DNA of 64,000 nucleotides from Biscogniauxia marginata (Eukaryota; Ascomycota; Sordariomycetes; Xylariales; Xylariaceae): assembly GCA_022695795.1 (NCBI GenBank), contig MU404181.1, positions 36,382 through 100,381 on the forward strand, in the 5' to 3' direction. Shown here piece after piece: positions 22,945-35,404 of this stretch. How positions within the stretch are numbered: the stretch's first letter is position 1; each line of letters begins with the position of its first letter. The translations under genes were made by a program, and so were the position numbers. The notes under the pieces are model-generated. The model searched no databases. It had not been told where the DNA came from and was given only the letters and a program-made list of their open reading frames with translations.

Positions 22945-24891
22945 GTTAACTTTATACCTAAAAAAAGGAGGCGTTTTATAAGGTAGATAGCAACCTTTCT
23001 TAGTGCATTTACGAGAAAGGAGGCATCTTGAAAGAGCGCATATACAGTATAATATTAACGTTATATTTAGTGGGGAAGGCCAATTCTTTGTGGTGTTTTA
23101 TAAGAAAGGCTACGAATAAATATCGTTAGGGGATTAAAATGCTGGAGAGATAAATTGACGTAGCTCATTAATGTCTACCCCCGCTTGGGCTAAGGGTGAT
23201 CCCAAGTCCAGGGTTACATGGTTAATAGCTAGAGTATTAACTAGCTTTGTAGAATCTAAACAGTAGTTACTTGTTTCGTTAAAAGGCCCGGGAGAGTTCT
23301 ACAAAGTTTCGTCAAGGCTATCTCAACATTAATATTCCCTGTCCCCGAAGCTGTATATATATTAATACAGGTGATAAGTGTCTTAACTAGTGTTGACATG
23401 ATCGACTTCACGGTGTAAAAGCAATATTAGGTAAAAGTCAAGATATATACCGGCAAGCCATTTAAAATTGAGGCGTTAAGGTAGCGTTCAAAAGCAAGAA
23501 TCGTCGAGCTCTTCCAGTGTTTATGCCCTTTCCCCTTCTCCAGGTCTAGATAGTCGCTTTCGAGGCACTTAAGCCTAGGCATTTGTTATGCTTTAAATAT
23601 TTTCTTTCTACTTGGGTTTACGGTCGGCACTGCCGAGCTAAACGCATTTTTGCGCGGTCGAAATTCTATTTCTATAAAGCTGACAAGATAGACTACCATC
23701 GTGAGCGATAATACAATGTTACGGGCTTTATTTACAAAGCTGGGATCTTTATATATTAAAATCTAGTAATTAGCTTTAATAAGCAGTTAAAAGCTTAATA
23801 AGTAGTAAAAAACCTATTTATAATTATATTTCGCCCGGGTAATTATATAACTTAAGTAATTAATAACTATAAATAGTTAATTTTTTTTACTTTTTTATTT
23901 TTCGGATAAAAGCATTTTTAATAATATAAAGTTTCGAATAGCGGTGGCTTATTTAAAAAAAACAGGTAAACTAGTTAAACGATAAAAAAAGTTTAACGAG
24001 TTAATCGATATATTACTAAAGGTAAAGATAAATATATATTCTTTTTATTTAATCTTTTTAACATATTAAAATGTAATATTACTTATTTTTTTTATGCGTG
24101 ATTTTTAAGACTTTATAAAATAGCGACTTTTTTTATTAAGTCATGAAACTAGTGGGGTTTTATGGCTTTTGCGGATCTCGTTTTAATTGTTAAGTCGTGT
24201 TTTTTGTGCTTTATTAAATCTAGAGCGGACGCGAGAACACTTATAATCCTAATTCCCTTTGCGGCCATAATAACCATTTTGTAGTGCTAAAAGCCGAGGT
24301 CCTAGCCGTACAAGTTATTAAGCAAGAGCTTTTAACTGTCTTTTAAATGAAACAAGAGAAATTATTAGTTCTAGCTAAATATAAGAAAGGTTAAGTTTAT
24401 ACTGCCATTAAAAGCTTAAGTATAATTTTGTTATAAAACTATAAGTAAACGGCTGTTTAGTATATAGTATTTAAAAAGAGCTTTAAAAGGGAAAATATAA
24501 AAGTAAATATTTAGGTAAATATTTATTACTTATTTATAACTTATATAAATAAAGGTTATTTTTTTATAGTTTCAAGACTCTTTTAATACGGCATCAGGTC
24601 GGCAATATAAAGCTATTAATAGCTTATATATAATTATAAGAATCTATAAAGCGTAAGTAATTAATGCGTAAATCTTGGCCATAATATTTCGTTAGAAAAT
24701 TACGTGTCATAAGATACTAGCCAGCAAGGCGAGAACGAGCGCGCCATGTACACTACTAAAGCTATTCCATAAGTAGTGACAAACGAATCAAAAAGAGCTT
24801 AAAAGCAGCGTTAAAAAGCATTTAAAGGTTTAACATAAGTTAAATTAATATTTACATGGTAAGAATAAAACTTATAATATAACTGGATATC
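22945..24891. other. Unclassified, partly undegraded sequence
   Basis: 22950-23760 has nearly normal composition but no clear frame. 23761-24891 is RIP-like. I recognise no gene or element. Confidence 0.4.
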
Positions 24892-24896
24892 GTAAT

Positions 24897-25321
24897 TGTG
24901 ACGAACCTCCTTGTGTGTTCCTAGTCAGCTGACTTCACAAGTAAGTACGTACTGGGTTTTTTTGATTTAAAGGTAATAGTGGGTTGAGATTGGTTCAATT
25001 GATTCACAATATTATGTTCGTTAGAGAGGTTTCAAGGTACTCTCACTATAGTATTAAGGAGTGACTATAGTCTTAGATTAATAGTTAAGAAACTAAAAAG
25101 AGTGACTAGATACATAAGGAGATCCCAACCTACTTATATAAATGTCCCTTAGGACTGTATCCCGCGCACCTCCTGGCTCTTCGTATTATTTGTCAACCCC
25201 GACAGATAATATGTGTGTCTTCTCTTAATTATCTCTTCACGGCAACAGATAATAGGGATAAAGGTCACGTGACTAACACGTGACAACGTCTAAGAATAAA
25301 ACTAATTTTTGATTCGTAATA
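24897..25321 (-). repeat. Solo LTR with target duplication GTAAT
   Basis: It starts TGTGACGAACC and ends GATTCGTAATA. GTAAT flanks at 24892-24896 and 25322-25326. It shares a U3 half with 30342-30770 and 34975-35399, including GGTCACGTGACTAACACGTG. Confidence 0.93.
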
Positions 25322-25326
25322 GTAAT

Positions 25327-28300
25327 ATTATTAATTTATAATTGTTTTAATATAAAAATCGAATGTATTAAGCTTTTTATAATAATTACTCTTTTAATTT
25401 AATAATAATATAAGTAATATGTCGAGAGTAAAACATTAAAATAGTTTATAAAAGGGCTAGTTTTGCCCCTTATAAATAATAATGTAGCGTTAATAATAAT
25501 TAACATAGTTGTTTTATACTAGATATCCTCGAGACGAAAAAAGTATAAAGAAAGGGTTATAATATTAAAAATCAAGTAATAAATAAAGATAAGAAACTTT
25601 AAATAAGTAACGCTAATTTTATTCCAGTTTTTATATTAAATGATAATAAGGTACTAGATATAACAAATAAAATTAACAACAAAACGGGGCATTATTAAGT
25701 ATATAAACAAACGATTAATCTTATATAATGAGTAAAGAGTAACTAAGCTACTAAAAAGGATTAAATAAAGTTCGAACATGTTTATATTTTAGCTGGTAGT
25801 TTTATTTTAGGTTTACTAATTGTCCTTTTTTAATGAGGTATAAAGATTACCGCTTTTTAATAGAATGGTGATATGTTTAAAGGGATTTAAAAGCTTCCTA
25901 GGTCTAGGAAGCTGTCGGCCTCTAGGTAGCCCCCGTGCTTGCTAGCCTCATTCCAGGCATAGACTTGTAATTAAAGCCACCGTAAGGGCAAAGATGTTAT
26001 GACCAGTATCGGACACGACTAATACGCGGTATAATCGGTAACTTATTAGAGAAAAAAATACGTTACCAGTAATGACTAGTTATCACGGGCTCGTTCCCTA
26101 GCTTGTTACTAGTTATTATATTTTTATTTCTTAGTTTATTATTAGTTATTATAAGCTCGTTTTTCAACTTATTATTAGTTATAATTACGTAAAAAAGATT
26201 AGTCATTTCTTAATACTAGTCTTATATATTAAATTAATACTAGTTATTTAAATATTATAAATATTATAAATGTTATAAATAATTATAGTTCCTTATAATA
26301 AGCATGATTAGTGGATTAAGCGCGAGCTGGTTTATTTCTAGTGTTATTACCCTTTTTAAGAACCGTTTAATCAATTAAAAGCGTTTTTTAACTTAGTTTT
26401 AATCCTTTAACGAGGTAGCTATGTTTAATGTCAAAGTAGTTATTAACACACCCCTTTTTTACTTAATAAATAAAATCTAGCTAATTATAACATGTTTACC
26501 TTATATATAGTTATAATCTTAAGTCTTAAAACTTAAATCCGGGATTTAAAATATAAACCGAGATCAAGCTAAACTTAAATATAAAGCTTATTAACGTCTT
26601 AAAACGTGGTTATAATGGATTTATGCCTTTTTTTTCTTTAATTAATAACTAGCTCTATTTATTATATTGCCCTTTAATAAAAATTAAATGTGATTTTTAG
26701 TTAAATTTAGCTTCTCGCTTCTCGCCGGTGTTCGTGTTTAAAGCTATTTGTTATAATATAATTAAACTGCTAATATCCACTTTCTTCTTAAATGGGGTCG
26801 CCGTTAAAAGGCAAGAGCTCATACCCTATTCGCGAGGCTAAGGCAAAGGGAACATCCGCTTACTCGATATTGATTTCTTTAAAGAGTAGTTATAACCTTA
26901 ATATTAGCAAGTAAATTAAGTATTTTACTTATCTTATTTAACTAAACATTATAATATAACCGTTTAAAACATTAATAAATAGTAATGTTTTATAAAAACA
27001 ACGAGTTTATTAATAATTTAAAACTATATTCCCGGATTTAAACGTTTAATAAATAGTTATATTAATATATTATAAATAAGAACCTTCTTTTTTTTAAGCG
27101 GGATGTTTTACGTTAAATTATTTTATTGTTATTTATTATGAAATTTTTAATGCTGTTTTAAAGGTTTTTTATTATTTTAGCTTTTCGTTTTAATGTTGTT
27201 TTCGCGTACTTTTAAATTAAGTAACTCCTTTATATTACCCCGAATAGTATAATGATCGATCTCGCGGGCTTTATTCGGGGTTATATAAGTCGGTTTAACC
27301 GTAGGTTTAGTAACTTAAAGAATATTTATTTAATTCCCCCGAATGACCGCTTTAACGACAAAGTGGTTCACGTAAACGACCTTATATATAAATCGACGTA
27401 ATAGTCGTAAAATTATAATGAGAAGTATTTAATTTTAAAGGCCGTTTTAAATGATTTTATTGCTTTATAATATTAAGAAAACGGTTACGTAACGCTCGTT
27501 TAAAAGAATTATAATTTAAAGCTAAATAAAAGCGGTAATATTTATATATATAGTATTTTTAACTTCTTAGTAAATAATACGTTATTAGGGATTTATAAAG
27601 TTTAGTTTATAAATAAATAAGGCGGAAATAAAAAAGGGCGTTTGCTCACGACCCGGAATTTTAACGATAAGCAATATTATTAGGTTAACGATAGCTTCGT
27701 ATCGCGCTCGAGGTAAGCTCGGGCCGCGAAGAAAGCCGAAGATTTTTAGGGCGCCGATTTGTGGTGCTAGTTAAACGTTAGGTTGCCGTTTAACCTATCG
27801 AATGTTACTATATATATACTTTATTAGGTTCGGGACTGGTTAATGTTAGTCTCGGGCAATATAAAAAGACTGTGTAAGACGGGTATAATATTATCGCTTG
27901 AGATTTATACTTTTTATATAAAGATTAAAATAACTAATAAGAACTCATTATAAAGTTAAGATATTGTTTTTATAAGTGATTAAAATGTAAATAATTAAGT
28001 CGTTTATAATTAACTTTTAAATAGCTTTTTTATTAACGCTTAAAAGCTAAAGTTAACTTAAAAGTCGTAAAAACTTAAGTTTATTACGTTTATATAATAT
28101 TAATTATTTTAACTAATAAACAAGTTAGCTTTTAAATAATAAGAGGAAGTACTTATTAAGTAGTAAAGAAGTGAGAAATAGAGCTTTATACTTATAAATA
28201 TTATGCCTTACGATATAATAAACTATTAATCTTTAATGTAGCTTATTACGCTTTGTATAAGCTATGATAACTAACTAAGACTTGGTATTCGTGCTATTAT

Positions 28301-30341
28301 TAAGCTATATATATTACAAGAATAACGTTATCGCGAAATGATTAAAAGGAATATCTATTATTTATAGGTCGTAATAACTAAATTAAAAAAACTCTAAATA
28401 TATTATTTATAACGCTTGAGGTTTACTTATTACTAAACCGAGTGTGGGTTTATATTAAAAGTAATATCGTGAATTTTAAATAATAAAGAAGTAGTAATAT
28501 CACGCTTTGTAATGTTAGTTATAGTTTAAGTACCTAAGTAATATTTAAAAACAATGCTTTTTAAACTACACAAAAGATAAAAAAAGTGTATTTATATACA
28601 TTATAGTTATTTTAGCTCTCTCGTGGGCTTTTTAGCTCTTATATTAAGTCTTAGATTAATTAAATTCCTTACACGTGACTTAATTATATAACTTAATGAA
28701 AAGGAGGTTAAATATATATATATATATATTAACTATTAAGCCTCGCAAGGTCTTTATTTAAATTTATTTATAAGCCTTTTATAACAAGACATCCTTTATT
28801 ACGTCTTATTAGTTAAATAAAAGAGTTACTAAAAAGGAGGTCCCCTTTATTAAGTAGTCGGATTTATTAAAAAACTCTTCATTAATACTAAAAAGTTCTA
28901 TAATAATTAACCTTGCTTTAATAAGACGTATAAAACACACGATCACTAAAAAGGGAGGAGATTTATAATATATATCCCTTTTTTAATATAGCACTATATA
29001 GCTCTTTTATAATAAGGATTTGCTTTTTTATAATATAAGCGAATAATAATCCTTAACTAGAATTTAAAACCTATATAATACCGAGATATATCTCTTTATT
29101 ACTTATTTTGTTAAGTAAGAGAAATGGACTTAAATCGAGGTCGCGCTTAATAAACGTTATAATTTATATTACTTATAAGCTTTTAAGCCGCTCTTAACAA
29201 GAAAAAACTAGTAAAAGTTACTAATTATTAGCGACACGGCATCGCTAAATAAAGAAATGTAACTAAAATTAGTAGTTAAGTTAAAAACCCCGATTTTTTA
29301 CCTTTATACTATTTTAATAATTTAGCTTCATTAAAGTAAATAGTTTTTATAAGTAATGTAATAAATAGGCTCGTGCTTAATAAGGTAAAGATCTCTTTAT
29401 TTAAGGTTAAATAAGATGATTTTATCTTAAAATGCGGTTTAGCGCGAGAGAACTAACGGGAATTATAAACCCGTGAGGATATAAACCTTACTACTGTAAC
29501 TAATTTAGCAAGGCGTTGTTTTTAAAAAGGCTTATTTTGAATTTTAACTTCGCGACATGGATAATCTAGCACGGCCCGGAAGGTAAGCCTCTTTTTCGAA
29601 TAATCATGTCTTTATAGCTTAATATTACTTAATTATTTTATTATCCCTTATTTAATATCGCATTATTATTCGACTTAAACATTATTACCCTTTAAAAACT
29701 AAACCACATATAGAAATACTCGTATAGGCTTAAAGTAAATCTTAATATATAATATAAATAAAGAAACTCGACTAGAACTTTGCTATTTAGGATTAGTTTA
29801 TGCGGGACGCCTTCCGATATTACTTTACTCTACCGGGCTCTCCTCAAGTCTCGAATAGCAATGCTAGTAGCGGCTTAGCAACAGGCACAGAAACGACTAC
29901 GTACGCAAAGGTTGGCTCGGCCGAGGAAGTTAATAATTAACTCTTTTAACCATCTATTCGTAAGCAATGGCTCAAAAAACTACGAATACGCATCGGTTGG
30001 TTACTATAGAGCCTCCGCGCCGAGAAATGGATTTTACAGGTATATTTCGACGTAAAAGCATGGCGTCTAAGGCATTAAATAATCATAATAACATTAAAGG
30101 CAGCATTATAATTAATTACGCCTTCAAATAAAACCATTTAATATTACTTAGTTTTTAAATAACTAGCTATTTATAAGTTAATCTTGTTATTTATAACTAA
30201 TAAGGTTTATATAGCTTTTAATTAAAAGTTAAGCTTTTTTTTATTTGTTTTAATTATTTATTCTTTTCACTCGAATCACATTACTCTGTTAATAACAAGC
30301 TTGCTTCGTTAATATAAGGCTTTAATGCCGTTAAAGCTATT
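25327..30341. other. ~5 kb AT-rich unclassified repeat DNA
   Basis: TpA-dominated, stops throughout. Less degraded pockets at about 25880-26060, 27600-27850 and 29790-30060 keep short protein-like frames that I cannot assign. It is bounded by two inverted LTRs of the same subfamily. Confidence 0.4.
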
Positions 30342-30770
30342 TATTACGAATCAAAAAATAGTTTTATTCTTAGGCGTTGTTACGTGTTAGTCACGTGACC
30401 TTTATCCCTATTATTTATTGCTATGAAAAAATAATTAAGAGAAAACACACACATTATCTATCGGGATTAACAGATAATACAGAGAACTAAGAGGTGCGTT
30501 AAATACAGTCCTAAGGGACATTTATATAAATAGGTTGAAATCTCTTTGTTTATCTAGTTATTTATTTTTCTTAGTTCCTTAGTTATTAATTTAAAACTAT
30601 AGTTACTCTTTAATACTATAATAAGAGTACCTTGAAACCTCTTTAACGAATATAACATTATAAATTAATTAAACCAATCTTAACCTACTATTACCTTCAA
30701 ATCAGGAAAACCTAGTACGTACTTACTTGTGAAGTCAGCTGACTAGGAATACACAGGGAGGTTCATCACA
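30342..30770 (+). repeat. Sense LTR, same subfamily as 24897-25321
   Basis: It starts TATTACGAATC and ends GAGGTTCATCACA. It is nearly colinear with the inverted copy 5 kb to the left. The flanks (CTATT and ATAGT) do not match, so the site was rearranged or mutated. Confidence 0.85.
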
Positions 30771-32440
30771 ATAGTTTCTTACTTGTAATCCTTAAATACA
30801 TCGAAAACGAACTAAAGCTACTCGAAAAACGACGAGATAAAGCTTTAAAATCTAGAATTCACATTAACCTTATCAGCTTCATTTATAGTCAGCTAGCTAA
30901 CCACATAAAGCGATTAACCGCTTTCCTGAGACAATCGGGACTTAGCCTTTTTAACGAGAATTATCAACGCAATTATATATCCCCGCAAATAAAAAGGTCA
31001 CGTAATCGTTATATACCCAGGATTAACATTACTAAATCCAAGATTCATTACGTATTATGTTACAAGGTTCTTAAAAACCTATATCCGTACGTATATATTA
31101 ATTACGAATATATAAATTATTAATAATTAATAAGACGTTATTTAAAGCTAACTACTTATAATAAGTTATTTATCCGTAATATATATTAACAAATAAAAAA
31201 TATAATATTTATTTAAAAAGCAATCATTTAAATTAATATAAAAACCAAAAAACCAAAGAAATTTATAACTTAAATAAAAATTATAAGATTTATTATAACG
31301 AGTTAATTAAGCCGGTGCTAATATTAAATTACGGTATATTTTTTAAAATATAAAAATATAAATAAAATAAAAACTAACATAATATATAAAACACGTTTTT
31401 TATAAAGCATATCTCGAAATATAGCAAAAAAAATTACGAAAATGCCTTTACTATTATTAAAACTATTGTTAATAAATAATTTATTATGATTCGATATATA
31501 TATATTTTATTTATTATATCGATTTAAGTAACTTAAAAGAAATAAAAATGTCATTTAAGTGTTAAATATAATATTTAAATATTAAGATATAATACGTAAT
31601 AATTCCTTTTTTTATTATTATTACGGGATTATTCTTTATTAGTTTCTAAAAAATATAAAAAAATGCTAATATAGCTAATAAAAAAATTAAAAAGGAAGAG
31701 ATAGTATTAAAATAGATAAAGTCTTCTATATATTTAGTTATTCCTTACTTTAATTATCACTACTAAAATGTTTGCTAAAAAGGTTTTAAGTTCTCTTATT
31801 ATAGTTTTTAAAAAGTGATTATAATCTTAAATAAACAACTAAAAAATTAAACTATTTATATAAAAAACTTTAATCATTATATATTCTTTATTTCTCATAT
31901 TAACTATCTTTTTATTTAAGTTAATTTATTTAAATCGACATAAATCACTTAAATCATTTTATATTATGTTAAAAGTGTTTTTTTATTTGAAGTAACCCCG
32001 TTATTAGCCCAACTCTGGAGTCCAATTATTTGTTCTTTTAAACCCCGAGTCATCTTAAAAAGAGGGTAAATAAACCCTTTATAGGTAAATTATAACATTA
32101 TTATTAAAAACTACCATATAAATGCATAATAAATAAAACATTGATATTATATAAATCATTAAAATAAATCTTTATATATATTATTAATTAGTTAAAAGTT
32201 AATATTTTAATAATATTTTTATTTTATTTTAAGTAGTTAATATTTATAAAAAATAATAACTAAAAGAATTAAAATAAAAGAAAACTAAAATAATAAAGAA
32301 AAAAGAAAGCGGATATAAATATTAAATAGTTATTATTGTCTTATTTATAATAATTTAGCAATTTCCGCGTATAACGAGCACGTTTCTTAATCCCACTTTT
32401 AAGAGTTATATATAACATTAAACCGCACTTTCTAAGTTTC
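30771..32440. other. AT-rich sequence with LTR scraps
   Basis: 30771-31070 is moderately degraded. About 31725-31990 contains pieces of LTR in both orientations. No gene is recognised. Confidence 0.4.
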
Positions 32441-32652
32441 TGTTACAAATCTAGCCTGTTGGAGGGGTTTCTTACAAGGGTGTTAAGACACGGACCATGG
32501 GGATGTTAATAAGATAAAGGATTTCTATACAACATCACGTGACATAGATCATTATGAATAAGGTGATTTAAGTGTATCCATTTAGTAGTATGAGATAAAT
32601 CACTTTAAATAAAGTGATTTAAAGGTATTTAACATACCAAAATGGAAATCCT

Positions 32653-32771
32653 GTATAAAAGGAAAACAAGTATAAAAAGGAAAACAAGTATAAAAAGGAA
32701 AACAAGTATAAAAAGGAAAACAAGTATAAAAAGGAAAACAAGTATAAAAAGGAAAACAAGTATAAAAAGGA
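32653..32771 (+). repeat. 18-bp minisatellite in the LTR
   Basis: At least six near-identical copies of TATAAAAAGGAAAACAAG run into the gap. Other LTRs have one unit (for example near 51406). The units are TATA-like, so copy number might affect promoter spacing. Confidence 0.9.
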
Positions 32772-32869
32772 NNNNNNNNNNNNNNNNNNNNNNNNNNNNN
32801 NNNNNNNNNNNNNNNNNNNNNNNNNNNNNNNNNNNNNNNNNNNNNNNNNNNNNNNNNNNNNNNNNNNNN
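32772..32869. other. Assembly gap (98 N)
   Basis: A run of N within the minisatellite; the true array length is unknown. Confidence 1.
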
Positions 32870-33101
32870 GAAAAAATTTCCTCTCTTTTTAGTTATTTAT
32901 TTTAGTTCTTTAGTTATTAATTTAAGATTATAATTACTTTTTAATATTATAATAAAAGTACTATAAAATCTTTTTAACAAACAAAACATTATAAATCACT
33001 TAAATTAATTTTAACCCATTATTACCTTTAAATTAAAAAAACCTAATATATACTTACTTGTGAAGTTAGTTAACTAGGAATATATAAAGAGATTCGTCAC
33101 A

Positions 33102-34974
33102 TTTTAATAGCTCCTTAATTAGTGCTTAATATTGGTTTAAAAGAAAGGACTTTTAATTAAACCGTCCTAGAATAAACATGCCCCTTAAAATTAAAAGGCA
33201 ACAAAAAAGAAACAAATAAAAGAATAATAATTAATAAGCTCTTAAACGAAAACTTTAAATTCTTTTACGGTACAATAAAAAGGTTTAAAGGAATTAATAT
33301 AAAAGTTAATTATAATTACAGTTAAAAAAACACTTAAAAGGACACCTTTAAAGCTTAATAAAAAGAATTATTTAAAGAAGAAAAAGAGAAAAAAAAACAC
33401 TTAAAAGGACACCTTTAAAGCTTAATAAAAAGAATTATTTAAAGAAGAAAAAGAGAAAAAAAAACACTTAAAAAACAAATAAATAAAACAACCCTTACTT
33501 CTTAAAAACAAACAACTAAAACTACCTTTAAATGATAATAACTTTAATAACTTAAACGATAAAAATAACATAACGACCCTTAATATAAAAGGTTTTAAAC
33601 TAATTATACTTAATAAATATAATAAGTTAAGTAATTTAAAAGGATTTTTAATTTAAACCGAAACTTATTTACGGTTCTATTACGGAACAATTACTATTAA
33701 GAAATAGAAGGTTTTCACGATATCCTAGCTCCTCATCGAAACTACCTTAACCTGGTTTTAATTAGTATTAAAAAATCATCTAGAAAATGAACTAAATGCT
33801 TAAAAAGACATAAAAAAAGTCTTTAAAGATTATAAGGAATTTAAAAAACAACTTAAGTTTATATTTAACAACTTAATCCTTAAGTAATAAGTTAAAGCTC
33901 GACTTTATAAACTACGACAAAATAAAAAGGCTTTAAATTACGCTATTAAATTCAAAAAACTCGCAAGTTAATCATAATTACCTATTAAGAACTTATATTA
34001 CTTGTTTTATTAAGAACTAAAAAACCATATAAAGAATAAGCTATATAAAACAAGTCTATATAAAGAAAAAAACCTAGAAAAGTTTAATAACTACGTTATA
34101 ATAACAATTACTATTAATAACGAAAACTTCGAACGATACCTTAAAAAAAACAATATAACGAAAAAACGGCGATTAACAAAAAAAAAGAAATCATAAAAAT
34201 GGTACCAAAACAAAAAAAAGCATTAAAACTAAGTTAAACCCTATTAAAATTAACATTACTTAAAAAAAGCAAAAAAAAATAAGATAAATCAACTATTAAA
34301 TGTTTTAATTATAAAAAAAAGACATTATAAAAACAAGTACTAAAATCCCAAAAAACAAAAACAAAAAATAAAAAGGATTTCTTAACCCGAGAAAAAAACC
34401 TTTAAAACAAGAATTCATTTCGAAAATAATAAAAAATAAACTAAGTATTTACTATTATTACTATTAAAATAAAGAAAAACAAAGAGGTCCCTATAAAAAA
34501 AGCTATAAATATTATTAAGTCGATTGTAAAGACTATTTAAAGCACGATTACTCATACTTAAAATACCTCACGCTAAAACAAGCTAAACAAGGATATAATA
34601 AAAGCGAATTATCATATAAGTACGATACTTATAAATTAAAATACGACTTAAGAATTAAGTTAAACTATAATAAGTTACATTAAAGCCATTATAATAACGA
34701 TAAATGTAAAACTTATTAAGGAAAAAACCAGCATAATAACTTAAACTAGAGGTTTTATATAAATAATAATTACGATATTTATTAAAACTTAAATAATATT
34801 AATTAACCTAATAAGCTATTAAGTAAAAAACTTAAAATAAAGCTAAAAATGAAAAAACAACCAAAAAAGGAATATATATCGTTACATTAAAGCTTTTATA
34901 TTAATAACACTTATTAAATATATAAAAGTTCTAAAAATAAAGCCGGTTATTATCACTAAAAACTAGAAAGTAAT
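33102..34974 (+). pseudogene. Gypsy gag region, RIP-degraded
   Basis: Colinear with the complete relative (reverse of 60595-62403). A zinc-knuckle remnant lies near 34300-34345. A perfect 67-bp tandem duplication (33331-33464) is private to this copy. It is interrupted at 34974 by a solo LTR. Confidence 0.8.
33331..33464. repeat. Perfect 67-bp tandem duplication
   Basis: Two identical 67-bp units (33331-33397 and 33398-33464). The related elements at 5200-5290 and 62095-62165 have one. Identity inside heavily mutated DNA means it arose after RIP, or is an assembly artefact. Confidence 0.85.
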
Positions 34975-35399
34975 TATTATAAATTAAAGATTTATTTTGT
35001 TTTTAGACGTTGTTACGTGTTAATTACGTGACTTTTATCCCTATTATTTATTGCTGTGAAGAGATAATTAAGAAAGGACACACATATTATTTGTCGGGGT
35101 TAATAAATAATACGGAGAGCTAGGAGGTGCGCGGGATACAGTCTTAAGGGATATTTATATAAGTAGGTTGGGATCTCCTTGTGTATTTAGTCACTCTTTT
35201 TAGTTCCTTAGCTATTAATCTAAGACTATAGTCACTCTTTGATACTATAATGAGAGTACCTTGAAACCTCTTTAACGAACATAACGTTATAAATTAATCG
35301 AACTAATCTCAACTCACTGTTACCTTTAAATCAAGAAAATCCAGTACGTGCTTACTTGTGATGTCAGCTAACTAGGAACACACAGGGAGGTTCGTCACA
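34975..35399 (+). repeat. Solo LTR inserted in gag-pol, GTAAT duplication
   Basis: It starts TATTATAAATT (from TGTTACGAATC) and ends GGTTCGTCACA, with GTAAT at 34970-34974 and 35400-35404. The uninterrupted site is visible in the complete relative near 60590, where the reverse strand reads AACTAAAAAGTAATAACAT with a single GTAAT. This proves the borders. Confidence 0.96.
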
Positions 35400-35404
35400 G
35401 TAAT

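Larger units (their letters stand above)
32441..33101 (+). repeat. 5' LTR with minisatellite and assembly gap
   Basis: It starts TGTTACAAATC and ends GATTCGTCACA, followed at once by TTTTAATAGCTCC, the conserved start of the internal region. It is longer than its partner because of an 18-bp tandem repeat and the gap. Confidence 0.88.

Noticed and set aside
32642..32905. Repetitive Lys/Arg/Thr ORF
   Set aside because: It is only the 18-bp LTR minisatellite read through the N gap.
32441..33101. CRISPR-like array of 18-bp repeats
   Set aside because: Uninterrupted minisatellite without spacers, in a eukaryotic LTR.
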